From Cedecea neteri (GTDB taxonomy: Bacteria; Pseudomonadota; Gammaproteobacteria; Enterobacterales; Enterobacteriaceae), in contig NZ_CP009458.1 of the NCBI RefSeq assembly GCF_000758305.1, positions 2,046,001 to 2,110,000 of the forward strand: a DNA stretch of 64,000 bases. The letters are read 5' to 3'. Position numbers and translations under genes: made by a program. The stretch's first letter is position 1; the number at the start of each line of letters is the position of its first letter. The notes beneath the pieces were generated by a model, which saw only the letters and a list, made by a program, of their open reading frames with translations, was not told the DNA's origin and did not search any database. Positions 33,053-41,464 of the stretch are shown one piece after another.

Positions 33053-33913
33053 ATGCTCTCACGCAGACGTTTACTGACCTTTGCGCTGGCCGCCCCGTTT
33101 ATCGGGGCGGCTGGTGCCGTTTCCGGGCCACCGCAGCGCCTGGCGGTATTGGACTGGGGGCTGACCGAGCTGATTCTGGCGCTTGGCGTGACGCCGCAGT
33201 CGGTATCGGCCCCCGACTGGTATCGCAAGCTGATAGGCACGCCGGAACTGCCCGCCAGCGTGGTGGATATCGGCCTGCTGTTTCAGCCAAACCTCGAAAC
33301 CCTGTATGCGCTGAAGCCCGATCTGATCGTTATCACGCCGGGGCATATGCTGCTTAAGCCGCAACTGGAGCGCATTGCGCCCACGCTGACGCTGCCGACC
33401 GGCAGCCTCGCCGAATGGCAAATTTCCCTCGATAAGCTGGCGGCTATACTCCAGCGGCAGGCGCAGGCTCGTGCGGTCACGGCGGCTTTTGAGCTGGCCG
33501 CGCTTCGTGCCAGGGAATCTGCCTCGACTTATCAACGCCCGCTATTTATCGCCACGCCGGTAGATGCGCTGCATATGCGGCTTTACGGCGCGGGCAGCCT
33601 CGCCGGAGATGTGCTGTCTCGCTGTGGTTTCAGCAATGCCTGGCGCGGTGGCGTTAACGCGCAGGGCGAGGCGATGGTCGAGCTGACGCGCATTGGCGCA
33701 GACAATGCCGGGCTGATTCTTTTGCCGGAGGACGGGCAATTGCCGCAGATCCAACGCTGGCAGAGTTCACTACTTTGGCAGCGCCTGCCGCTTACTTTTC
33801 AGACTCAGTTGGCTTTCCCGGCGCAAAAATTTAATTCCGGCGGCGCGCTGGTGACGGCCACGCGTATTGCCGAAGCATTGGGGCAAATCGTGGCGGGGTG
33901 GCAGCATGGCTGA
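33053..33913 (+). CDS. FhuD-like periplasmic siderophore-binding protein
   Basis: This ABC-uptake solute-binding protein of the FhuD/helical-backbone type is 286 residues. The N-terminus LSRRRLLTFALAAP resembles the twin-arginine leader of E. coli FhuD (SRRRLLT), so Tat export is likely. Family features are PPQRLAVLDWGLTELILALG, VDIGLLFQPNLETLYALKPD with LIVITPG, and the long connecting helix region. It lies four bases after the receptor gene and overlaps the FhuB-like start by eight bases, so the three form an operon for import of a hydroxamate-type ferric siderophore. Confidence 0.9.
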   Translation: MLSRRRLLTFALAAPFIGAAGAVSGPPQRLAVLDWGLTELILALGVTPQSVSAPDWYRKLIGTPELPASVVDIGLLFQPNLETLYALKPDLIVITPGHMLLKPQLERIAPTLTLPTGSLAEWQISLDKLAAILQRQAQARAVTAAFELAALRARESASTYQRPLFIATPVDALHMRLYGAGSLAGDVLSRCGFSNAWRGGVNAQGEAMVELTRIGADNAGLILLPEDGQLPQIQRWQSSLLWQRLPLTFQTQLAFPAQKFNSGGALVTATRIAEALGQIVAGWQHG

Positions 33914-35903
33914 GACGGGAAAAACGACGGCTGCCTGGCTGCTGATAGCCGTGCTTTGGCTGGCGAGCATCGTCATGGCGCTGCAAAACGTGGCGCAGCA
34001 CGACGGGCTTCTGCACGGCCTGAGCGTGCTGTTTAGCTCGCAAATGTCTGACGCGCAGGCGGTGATCCTGCACTCCATGTGGTTCCCGCGCCAGGTGATG
34101 GCCATGCTCGGCGGCGCCGTGCTGGCCCTTTGCGGCTGGCTGATGCAGCGGGCGCTACGCAATCCGCTGGCGGAGCCCATTACCCTTGGAATGACTTCCG
34201 GCGCAACGCTGGCTTTGGGCGTGGCGTCGATGTGGTTCCCGGCCACGCTGCTGTCGGCGAGAACCGGGGTAGTGATTGCCGGGGAAGTTGTCGCTTTGCT
34301 GCTGGTGTTGCTGCTTTCCTGGCGGCAGCGCCTTTCGCCGCTGGTGATGATTCAGGCGGGGATGCTGGTCAACCTGTGGTGCGGCTCGCTGACGATGATC
34401 ATGGCGGTGATCAACGACCGTTTTCTGCTGTCGGTGCTGATGTGGGGCGGCGGTTCGCTGGCGCAGCAGGACTGGGGCGGCGTGACGGCGATTCTGCCCT
34501 GGCTTGGCCTGTGCGGCCTGGTTTTGCTGCTGTTGCTGCGTCCGCTGGCGCTGCTCAGGCTGCCGGAGGCGATGGTGAGCAGCCTGGGTGCATCTCCGCT
34601 GCTGATCCGTTCGGCGGCGATGGCGCTGGCGCTGGTGATGAGCGCTTTAATCATCAACAGCGTCGGGGTGATTGGTTTTATCGGCCTGGCCGCCCCGCAC
34701 CTGGCACGCTTAGGCGGGGCACGCACCACACGGCAAATGCTCTGCCACTCGCTGCTTATCGGGGCAGGTTTGCTGTGGTTCACCGACCTGTGCGTCAGCC
34801 GTATCACGCTGCTGGACGGGCAACTGCTGCCGGTGGGGATGTTAACTGCCCTGACCGGCGGACCGCTGCTGATCCTGCTGGCGGGCAAGGCCCGGTATCA
34901 GGTACTGGACACCACGCCTTCGGCTTATGAAGGCGAAGCGGGCGGCGTGCGCTTCCCGGCGGGCATGGCTTTTGCGCTGCTGCTGGTGGCTGTGGTGCTG
35001 TCGCTGTTTGTCGGCCAGGGGCTGCACGGCTGGCACTGGACGACCCTCGCGGAACAACCCGCTCTGCTGCCGATGCGCCTGCCGCGCCTGCTGGCGGCCT
35101 TGAGCGCCGGAGCTTTGCTGGCGGCGGCGGGCGTGTTGATGCAGCGCGTCAGCGGCAACCCGCTGGCAAGCCCGGAGATCCTCGGCATCGGCGGCGGGGC
35201 GGCGATGGGCGTGACGGCATTTCTGCTGCTGTTCCCGATGGGCGGGACGGGGCTGATGATCCTCAGCAGCGCCGCCGGGGCACTGATCAGCCTGCTGATA
35301 ACGCTGTGGAGCAGCCGCCAGAGCGCTTTTAACCCGCAGCGGGTGCTGCTGAACGGTCTGGCGCTGAACGCGCTGTTCCAGGCCATCGCCAGCATCGTGA
35401 TGCTGAATAGCCGCCAGGCCAGTTCGATGCTGCTGCAGCTGATGACCGGCAGCACCTACTACGTCAATAACGGCATCGCCATCGGCGTGTTCTTCGCCAT
35501 GTTGCTGCTGCTGGCGGTTTCTCCGCTGTGCAAACGTTGGCTACTGCTGCTGCCGCTCGGGCAGGTGAGCGGCTCGCTGGGCGTGAATGTCGCCAGGGCG
35601 AGGATTAGCGTACTGGCGCTGGCCGCACTGATGACCGGACTGGCCACGCTGATCGTCGGGCCGGTGTCGTTTGTCGGGCTGCTGGGGCCGCACCTGGCGC
35701 GAAAAGCCGGCGCGAAACGCCCGATGGCGCAGTTGTTTACCGCCGCGCTGCTGTCCGCGTTGATTATGGTGCTGGCGGACTGGATGGGCCGCAATTTTCT
35801 GTATCCGCGTCAGCTGCCCGTAGGGCTGGTGGCGTCGCTGGTCGGCGTACCGCTGCTGGTATGGCCGCTGATCCGTAGCCGGGCGCATACACATCAACAA
35901 TAG
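33906..35903 (+). CDS. FhuB-like double-length iron-siderophore permease
   Basis: This inner-membrane permease has two fused FecCD halves, as in FhuB, at 665 residues (E. coli FhuB is 660). ATG 33906 overlaps the fhuD-like stop. Each half has the coupling region for the ATPase and the NPLAxPxxLG motif: ALRNPLAEPITLGMTSGA in the first and VSGNPLASPEILGIGGGA in the second. GFIGLAAPHLARLGGARTTR and SFVGLLGPHLARKAGAKRPM are the paired FecCD loops. About 20 transmembrane helices are predicted. No FhuC-type ATPase is encoded in the cluster, so the protein must borrow one from elsewhere in the genome. Confidence 0.92.
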   Translation: MAETGKTTAAWLLIAVLWLASIVMALQNVAQHDGLLHGLSVLFSSQMSDAQAVILHSMWFPRQVMAMLGGAVLALCGWLMQRALRNPLAEPITLGMTSGATLALGVASMWFPATLLSARTGVVIAGEVVALLLVLLLSWRQRLSPLVMIQAGMLVNLWCGSLTMIMAVINDRFLLSVLMWGGGSLAQQDWGGVTAILPWLGLCGLVLLLLLRPLALLRLPEAMVSSLGASPLLIRSAAMALALVMSALIINSVGVIGFIGLAAPHLARLGGARTTRQMLCHSLLIGAGLLWFTDLCVSRITLLDGQLLPVGMLTALTGGPLLILLAGKARYQVLDTTPSAYEGEAGGVRFPAGMAFALLLVAVVLSLFVGQGLHGWHWTTLAEQPALLPMRLPRLLAALSAGALLAAAGVLMQRVSGNPLASPEILGIGGGAAMGVTAFLLLFPMGGTGLMILSSAAGALISLLITLWSSRQSAFNPQRVLLNGLALNALFQAIASIVMLNSRQASSMLLQLMTGSTYYVNNGIAIGVFFAMLLLLAVSPLCKRWLLLLPLGQVSGSLGVNVARARISVLALAALMTGLATLIVGPVSFVGLLGPHLARKAGAKRPMAQLFTAALLSALIMVLADWMGRNFLYPRQLPVGLVASLVGVPLLVWPLIRSRAHTHQQ

Positions 35904-35936
35904 CGCCGGCAGAGTAATGTCGAAAAGGAAGTAACA

Positions 35937-37556
35937 ATGTCTCTGTTAATGATGCTGTTCCGCCTGGTAGGCGGCTGGCTGGTGCTGGCGGCGTTTGCCA
36001 GCGTGGTCAGCGGGCTAAGCAACGCCTCGCTGCTGGCGGTGATCAACCATAGCCTGACGCTGCCGCCCGGCGGGCTGGCCGATGTGGCACTGAAGTTTGT
36101 GCTGCTGGCCGCGTTAATGCTGGGCACCCGCGTGCTGGCCGAAACGCTCTTTATGTGGCTCGGGCAAAAAGTGAAGGCCACGCTGCGCAAAGACGTGGTG
36201 GATCACGTCAGCGAAACCGCCTGGGCGCAGCTGGAGAAAACCGGTATGGCAAAGGCGGTGTCCATTCTGACCCAGGATCTCGACACGCTGGTGGTCTTTT
36301 TCGTCAGCCTGCCGGGGTTGCTTATCTACGGGGCGGCGATTGTCGGCTGCCTGATTTACCTCGGCACGCTATCGTGGCAGGTCCTGCTGCTGGCGCTGCT
36401 GGTGCTTGGCCTGGGGGCGATGGGCTACCGCGCCGCCCACGGCAAAGCGCTGGGGCTGCTGCGTAGTTCCCGGCAGCGGGAAGATACGCTGATTGCCCAG
36501 TGTAAAAAACTGTTCGATGGTGGGCGCGAGTTCCGCCTGAATCCGCTGCGCAGACGGCACTTTGTCGATGGGCCGCTGAGCGAGAACATCGAGGCGGTGC
36601 GCATCGAACGCACTCGCGGGTATGTATTTTACGGCCTGGCGAAGAGCTGGGGCAGCGTGCTGTTCTTCGCGTTTATCGGCGTGGTGCTTTACTGGCTGCG
36701 AGAGTCACTGGCGCTCAGCTCGGCGGTGATGACCGGCTACACGATGATTTTTCTGTACATGATTGTGCCGGTGGAAGGCGTTTTGTCGGCGCTGCCGACC
36801 GTGACCAGCGCCCGCATCGCACTCCAGCGAATCGCCCAGCTTAAAACCGACCTGCCGCAGGAAAAACTGCTGCCGCTGAAAAGCCTGCCCCGTTTTGACA
36901 GCCTCGAGCTGGCCGATATTCGCTACGAATATCAGGGTGAAGAGGGGGAACGTTTTACCCTCGGGCCGCTAAATCTTCGTTTCACCCAGGGCGAGCTGGT
37001 CTTTCTGGTGGGCGGCAACGGCAGCGGGAAAACCACGCTGGCCAATTTGCTGGTGGGCCTTTACCCGCCGGACAGCGGCGAGCTTCGGCTTAACGGCAGG
37101 CTGATAACGCCCGAGCAGCGGGAGATCTACCGCCAGCATTTCGCCGTGGTATTTAATGATTTCTTCCTGTTTGATGACGTGGATAACGTCCACGAGCGCA
37201 CGGCGGACCAGGTGAACAAGCTGCTGCATCTGCTGAAGCTCGACCACAAAGTAGCCTTCCGGGATGGGCGTTTTTCAACCACCGCGCTTTCTCAGGGGCA
37301 GCGTAAACGGCTCGCGCTGCTGCAGGCGTGGCTGGAGAATCGGCCTTTTTATCTGTTTGACGAATGGGCGGCGGATCAGGATCCCGGCTTTAAAGAGGTG
37401 TTCTACAAAGTGCTGCTGCCGATGCTGAAAGCGGAAGGCAAAACGGTGCTCGCCATTACCCACGACGACCGCTATTTCCCGCTGGCGGACAGGCTGATTA
37501 AGCTGGAGTCCGGGCAGGTGGTGGCAGACAGCGTACTCAGGCCGCTGTCTGCCTGA
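35937..37556 (+). CDS. PvdE/SyrD/YojI-type ABC exporter
   Basis: This half-transporter has an N-terminal six-helix membrane domain (about residues 1-290) and a C-terminal ATPase. It belongs to the cyclic-peptide exporter family that includes PvdE (pyoverdine precursor export), SyrD and YojI (microcin J25 export). Walker A is VGGNGSGKTTLANLLVGLYP. The signature is LSQGQRKRLALLQA instead of LSGGQ, and Walker B is RPFYLFDEWAADQD, both typical of this branch. At 539 residues it is full length. It follows the FhuB-like gene by 33 bases. It is an exporter type, so it probably recycles or secretes a siderophore or peptide rather than powering import. Confidence 0.9.
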   Translation: MSLLMMLFRLVGGWLVLAAFASVVSGLSNASLLAVINHSLTLPPGGLADVALKFVLLAALMLGTRVLAETLFMWLGQKVKATLRKDVVDHVSETAWAQLEKTGMAKAVSILTQDLDTLVVFFVSLPGLLIYGAAIVGCLIYLGTLSWQVLLLALLVLGLGAMGYRAAHGKALGLLRSSRQREDTLIAQCKKLFDGGREFRLNPLRRRHFVDGPLSENIEAVRIERTRGYVFYGLAKSWGSVLFFAFIGVVLYWLRESLALSSAVMTGYTMIFLYMIVPVEGVLSALPTVTSARIALQRIAQLKTDLPQEKLLPLKSLPRFDSLELADIRYEYQGEEGERFTLGPLNLRFTQGELVFLVGGNGSGKTTLANLLVGLYPPDSGELRLNGRLITPEQREIYRQHFAVVFNDFFLFDDVDNVHERTADQVNKLLHLLKLDHKVAFRDGRFSTTALSQGQRKRLALLQAWLENRPFYLFDEWAADQDPGFKEVFYKVLLPMLKAEGKTVLAITHDDRYFPLADRLIKLESGQVVADSVLRPLSA

Positions 37557-37565
37557 ATTGCAGAG

Positions 37566-38531
37566 TTACACCAAATGACACGCGACGCGGTGAGCATCGC
37601 CCACTTCCCGCAGCGCCGGGACTTCCTGGCGGCAGCGGTCGGTGACCTGCGGGCAGCGCGAAGAGAAACGGCAGCCGGAGGGCGGGCGAGAAGGATCGGG
37701 GATTTCGCCCTGAATGGCTGCCACCGGCTCGCTGTCTGGATCCAGCGTCGGGACCGCGGCTAGCAGCGCCTGCGTATAAGGGTGCAGTGGTTGGCTGAAA
37801 AGCGTGTCGCGGCTGGCGGTTTCCACCAGTTGACCGAGATACATCACCGCGACGTCGTCACAGAGGTGTTCGACCACGCCGAGATCGTGCGAGATAAACA
37901 GAAACGTCACGCCGCGTTCGTCGCGCAGATCGGAAAACAGATTGATGATCTGCGCCTGAATGGAGACGTCGAGCGCGGAGATCGGTTCGTCCGCAATAAT
38001 AAAATCGGGGTTAAGGATCAGCGCGCGAGCGATACCAATGCGCTGGCGCTGGCCGCCGGAAAACTCATGCGGGAAGCGGTTGTAATGCTGCGGTGCCAGC
38101 CCGCAAATCTTCATCACTTCCAGCACCTTGTCACGCAGCTCGGCGCGGGTGCACAGCTTGTGCTCCAGCATCGCTTCGCCGATGGCGTCTCCTACGCGGA
38201 TGCGCGGGTTTAGCGAGCTGTAAGGATCCTGAAAAACGAGCTGGATTTTGGGGCGCAGCGCCCGCGACTCTCTGGCGCTCAGCTCACTCAGTTCTTTGCC
38301 GCGATACTTCACGCTACCGGCGGTTTTGTCGTACAGGCCAAGCAGGGTACGGCCGACGGTGGTTTTCCCGCTGCCGGACTCGCCCACGAGGCCGAAAATG
38401 GTGCCCTGGCGAATGTTAAAGCTGACGCCGTCGACCGCGCGCAGTTCGCCGGTTTGCTGGCCGAAAAGCCCGTCGCGCAGCGGGAAGTGTTTTTTGAGCC
38501 CTTCGACTTCAATAACGTACTGAGTGTTCAC
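37566..38531 (-). CDS. Peptide ABC transporter ATPase (DppF/OppF-like)
   Basis: This is the second ATPase of a five-gene peptide-type importer. Walker A is GLVGESGSGKTTVGRTLLGL, the signature FSGGQRQRIGIARAL, and Walker B DFIIADEPISALDVS. The C-terminal oligopeptide region SGCRFSSRCPQVTDRC carries the cysteines that bind an iron-sulfur cluster in DppD/OppF relatives. At 321 residues it is normal. Its start overlaps the stop of the DppD-like gene by four bases. It is convergent with the PvdE-type gene, nine bases apart. The cluster's ligand is unknown. Confidence 0.93.
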   Translation of the reverse strand: MNTQYVIEVEGLKKHFPLRDGLFGQQTGELRAVDGVSFNIRQGTIFGLVGESGSGKTTVGRTLLGLYDKTAGSVKYRGKELSELSARESRALRPKIQLVFQDPYSSLNPRIRVGDAIGEAMLEHKLCTRAELRDKVLEVMKICGLAPQHYNRFPHEFSGGQRQRIGIARALILNPDFIIADEPISALDVSIQAQIINLFSDLRDERGVTFLFISHDLGVVEHLCDDVAVMYLGQLVETASRDTLFSQPLHPYTQALLAAVPTLDPDSEPVAAIQGEIPDPSRPPSGCRFSSRCPQVTDRCRQEVPALREVGDAHRVACHLV

Positions 38532-39508
38532 GATGCGGACTCCGCTAACTCACTGTAAAAACAGGCGGCCTGTCGCTGCTGGCCGAGAAGCGCCGGAATG
38601 CCCTGACGGCAGCGCTCGGTGGCGCGTTCGCAGCGATCGGTAAAGGCGCAGTAAGGCGGCAGGGCAGCTAAATCAGGCACCTGGCCGGGGATCGAATAGA
38701 GCCTGCGGCGGCGCTCGCCTGGGATTGGCCGGGAAGCGATCAGCCCTTTGGTGTACGGGTGCAGCGGATGGCGGAGCACCTCCGCCGTTGGCCCCTGCTC
38801 GACGATGCGCCCGGCATACATCACCACGACGTGTTCCGCCATCTGGGCGATGACGCCTAGATCGTGGGTGATCAGCATCAGCGCCATACGGTGCTGGCGC
38901 GCCTGATCCCGTAATAGACGCAGGATCTGCGCCTGAACGGTGACGTCCAACGCCGTTGTCGGCTCATCGGCGATCAGCAGCTTTGGCCGGCAGCTCAGCG
39001 CCATGGCGATCATCACCCGCTGTAACATTCCGCCGGAAAGCTGGTGCGGGTAGCTGGCCATCAGACTTTCCGCTCGCGCCAGCCCGACGTCGGTCAGCAT
39101 TTGCGTCGCCAGCAGCCAGGCTGCTTTGGGCGTTTCCCCCCGGTGGCGGATCAGCGGCTCGCAAAGCTGGTCGCCGATAGTCAGCACCGGGTTCAGGGCG
39201 GTCATCGGCTCCTGGAAAATCATCGCCAGTTCGTTGCCGCGCAAATCTGCCATTTGCGCAGGCTTCAGCCCCAGCAGGTTTTTCCCCTGAAACCGAATTT
39301 CCCCACCGTCGATACGCGCCGCCTGCGGAGGCAGCAGCCCCATCAGCGACATGGCGGTCACGCTTTTGCCGCAGCCGGACTCGCCGACGACGCCGACGGT
39401 TTGCCCGGCGTGAACGGTAAACGACACGTCCTGCACGGCGCGCACGCGCCCCTGCTCTCCGGCAAAGGAGAGGGAAAGGTTGTTGAACTCAATCAGCGCT
39501 TCGTTCAT
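38528..39508 (-). CDS. Peptide ABC transporter ATPase (DppD/OppD-like)
   Basis: This is the first ATPase of the peptide importer. ATG 39508 overlaps the permease stop as ATGA and gives 326 residues; the frame stays open further upstream over the permease gene but that part is not coding. Walker A is VGVVGESGCGKSVTAMSLMG, the signature LSGGMLQRVMIAMAL, and Walker B KLLIADEPTTALDVT. The C-terminal cysteine motif is YCAFTDRCERATERC. It pairs with the DppF-like ATPase encoded directly downstream. Confidence 0.93.
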   Translation of the reverse strand: MNEALIEFNNLSLSFAGEQGRVRAVQDVSFTVHAGQTVGVVGESGCGKSVTAMSLMGLLPPQAARIDGGEIRFQGKNLLGLKPAQMADLRGNELAMIFQEPMTALNPVLTIGDQLCEPLIRHRGETPKAAWLLATQMLTDVGLARAESLMASYPHQLSGGMLQRVMIAMALSCRPKLLIADEPTTALDVTVQAQILRLLRDQARQHRMALMLITHDLGVIAQMAEHVVVMYAGRIVEQGPTAEVLRHPLHPYTKGLIASRPIPGERRRRLYSIPGQVPDLAALPPYCAFTDRCERATERCRQGIPALLGQQRQAACFYSELAESAS

Positions 39509-40452
39509 TTCGCGCCTCGCTTCATTTTCGGATCCAGCGCATCGCGCAGGCCGTCGCCCAGCACGTTTATCGCGATCACGGTGATAAAAATGGCGATGCC
39601 CGGTGGCATCCACAGCCACGGGCGACGCTGGAAGTCGATCAGGCTGTTGGCGCTGTCCATCATGTTGCCCCACGAAGGCGTGGGCGGCACGACGCCGAGG
39701 CCGAGGTAGCTCAGCGCCGATTCCATCAGGATTGCATTGGCTACAGCCATCGTTGCCATCACCACCAGAATCGGAATGGTGTTCGGCAGCAGGTGCCCGA
39801 ACAGGCGGCGGCGGGCGGAAAGGCCTAATACGCGGGTTGCCAGCATAAAGTCGCGCTCGCGCAGGGAGAGGATTTGCCCGCGCACCAGACGTGCCAGCTT
39901 CGGCCACTCCAGCAGGCTCAGCATGATAACCACCATGTAAATGCGCGAGTCCGGCGAGAAGTCGAGCTCTGACAGCATCGCGCCCGCGACAATCAGCAGC
40001 GGCAGGCTGGGAATGGTCATTACCAGATCTGCCAGGCGCATAATCAGTTTGTCGGTCCAGCCGCCGAGATAACCGGAAACCGCCCCGAGCAGGTAGCCGA
40101 GGGTGACCGAGAGCAGCATGGTCAGCAGGCCGATAATGAGCGAGATGCGCCCGGCCAGCAGCAGGCGGGTGTAGACATCACGCCCGAGGAAGTCGGTGCC
40201 CAGCCAGTGGATTTCGCCCGGCGGCTTGTTGATCATCAGGGCGTCGGTGGCGTCGTCCTTCCACGGCGACCAGAGCGGCCCCAGGGCGCACCACACCGCC
40301 ATCACGATCAGCAGAATCAGGCAGAACATCGCCAGGCGGTTGCGCCTCAGCGCCTGCCAGGCCTGATGCCACGGGGAAGGCGTCACCTGTGCCAGCGCCG
40401 GAATTTCGGCTTTGCGCAGGCGGCGGTTAGTAGAAAACAGAGAACTGAGCAT
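39505..40452 (-). CDS. Peptide ABC transporter permease (DppC/OppC-like)
   Basis: This is an inner-membrane permease with about six helices. ATG 40452 shares its A with the upstream permease stop (TGATG), giving 315 residues; the earlier in-frame start overlaps too far. DppC features are LGTDFLGRDVYTRLLLAGRI at the first periplasmic loop and the EAA loop ATRVLGLSARRRLFGHLLPN ending in I-V. The C-terminus LGDGLRDALDPKMKRGAK is the classic ending of the family. It is coupled to dppB-like and dppD-like neighbours by overlaps. Confidence 0.94.
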   Translation of the reverse strand: MLSSLFSTNRRLRKAEIPALAQVTPSPWHQAWQALRRNRLAMFCLILLIVMAVWCALGPLWSPWKDDATDALMINKPPGEIHWLGTDFLGRDVYTRLLLAGRISLIIGLLTMLLSVTLGYLLGAVSGYLGGWTDKLIMRLADLVMTIPSLPLLIVAGAMLSELDFSPDSRIYMVVIMLSLLEWPKLARLVRGQILSLRERDFMLATRVLGLSARRRLFGHLLPNTIPILVVMATMAVANAILMESALSYLGLGVVPPTPSWGNMMDSANSLIDFQRRPWLWMPPGIAIFITVIAINVLGDGLRDALDPKMKRGAK

Positions 40453-41411
40453 CACGACCTCACCCGAATGCGCGGGTCGGCCCACGCGTAAAGCACGTCG
40501 GCAATCAGGTTGCCGAGGATTGTCAGTACCGCCAGAAACAGCGTGAAGCCCATCAGAACCGGGTAATCGCGGGCGGCGAGGGAATCAATATGAATGTGGC
40601 CGGCGCCCGGCCAGTTAAAGACTTTTTCGGTAATGATTGCCCCGGAGAACAGCCCCGGCAGCTCAAAGCCGAGCAAAGTGATGATCGGCAGCAGCGCATT
40701 GCGAAGGGCGTGTTTAAGAATAACGGTGCGTTCGCGTAGCCCTTTGGCGCGGGCGGTGCGGATAAAGTCCATCTTCACCACGTCCAGCATGCTGGCGCGG
40801 AAGTAGCGCGTCAGGCTGCCCGCCTGCAGCATCACCAGCGCGAGTACGGGTAGCACAAGGTGGGCGGCAACCTGGACGACGTAGGCCCAGCCGGTGGCGT
40901 CGCTGCCGGTGTTGGTCATGCCGCCGACCGGCAACCAGTGCAGATCCACCGCGAACCATTTGATCAGCAGCAGGCAGAGGAAAAAGGTCGGGAAAGACAT
41001 GGCGGCGAACACCAGCACGCTCACCAGATGGTCAAACAGCGAATTCGGCCTCATGGCCGAAACAATCCCCACCGCCAGACCAATCCCCCAGTAGAACACC
41101 AGCGCGATGGAGGCCAGCAGGAAAGAGTTCCAGATGTACTGGTTCAGCAATTGGCTAACGGGAATTTGGTACTGCAGAGAGAAGCCTAAATCTCCCGTCA
41201 GCAATTGCCCGAGCCAGTGGAGATAGCGGGTGAACAGCGGCTGGTCGAGGCCGTAAATTGCTTTGAGCTCGGCGGCGCGGGCGGCGGTCAGCGTAATATT
41301 GCCGTCGATAAAGTCACCGGGCGTTTTCGCGAACAGCATAAAGATAATAAACGAGGCGAGCAGCAGCATCGGCAGGGTTTGCAGCAGGCGGCGCAGAATA
41401 AAATTTTTCAT
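40452..41411 (-). CDS. Peptide ABC transporter permease (DppB/OppB-like)
   Basis: This is an inner-membrane permease of about 319 residues. The start at 41411 (MKNFILRRLLQTLPMLLLAS) is typical of DppB. The conserved loop GLDQPLFTRYLHWLGQLLTG and LGFSLQYQIPVSQLL are the family periplasmic region. TARAKGLRERTVILKHALRN is the EAA coupling loop, and the end LADVLYAWADPRIRVRS is diagnostic. A stem-loop lies between the binding-protein gene and this gene. It forms the membrane channel together with the DppC-like subunit. Confidence 0.94.
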   Translation of the reverse strand: MKNFILRRLLQTLPMLLLASFIIFMLFAKTPGDFIDGNITLTAARAAELKAIYGLDQPLFTRYLHWLGQLLTGDLGFSLQYQIPVSQLLNQYIWNSFLLASIALVFYWGIGLAVGIVSAMRPNSLFDHLVSVLVFAAMSFPTFFLCLLLIKWFAVDLHWLPVGGMTNTGSDATGWAYVVQVAAHLVLPVLALVMLQAGSLTRYFRASMLDVVKMDFIRTARAKGLRERTVILKHALRNALLPIITLLGFELPGLFSGAIITEKVFNWPGAGHIHIDSLAARDYPVLMGFTLFLAVLTILGNLIADVLYAWADPRIRVRS

Positions 41412-41423
41412 CACGTTCTCACT

Positions 41424-41451
41424 GCCGCCGCCCCGGCGAAAGGGCGACGGC
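41424..41451 (-). other. Intergenic stem-loop between binding-protein and permease genes
   Basis: GCCGCCGCCC and GGGCGACGGC pair with one mismatch around an eight-base loop, with no T-run. Such hairpins after a binding-protein gene usually stabilise its mRNA and let it be made in excess over the membrane genes. Confidence 0.5.
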
Positions 41452-41464
41452 AAGGGTTACTGCG

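Noticed and set aside
39509..39907. Long N-terminal extension of the DppD-like ATPase
   Set aside because: The extension lies over the conserved DppC coding region in another frame and has unlikely composition; ATG 39508 with ATGA overlap is the normal start.
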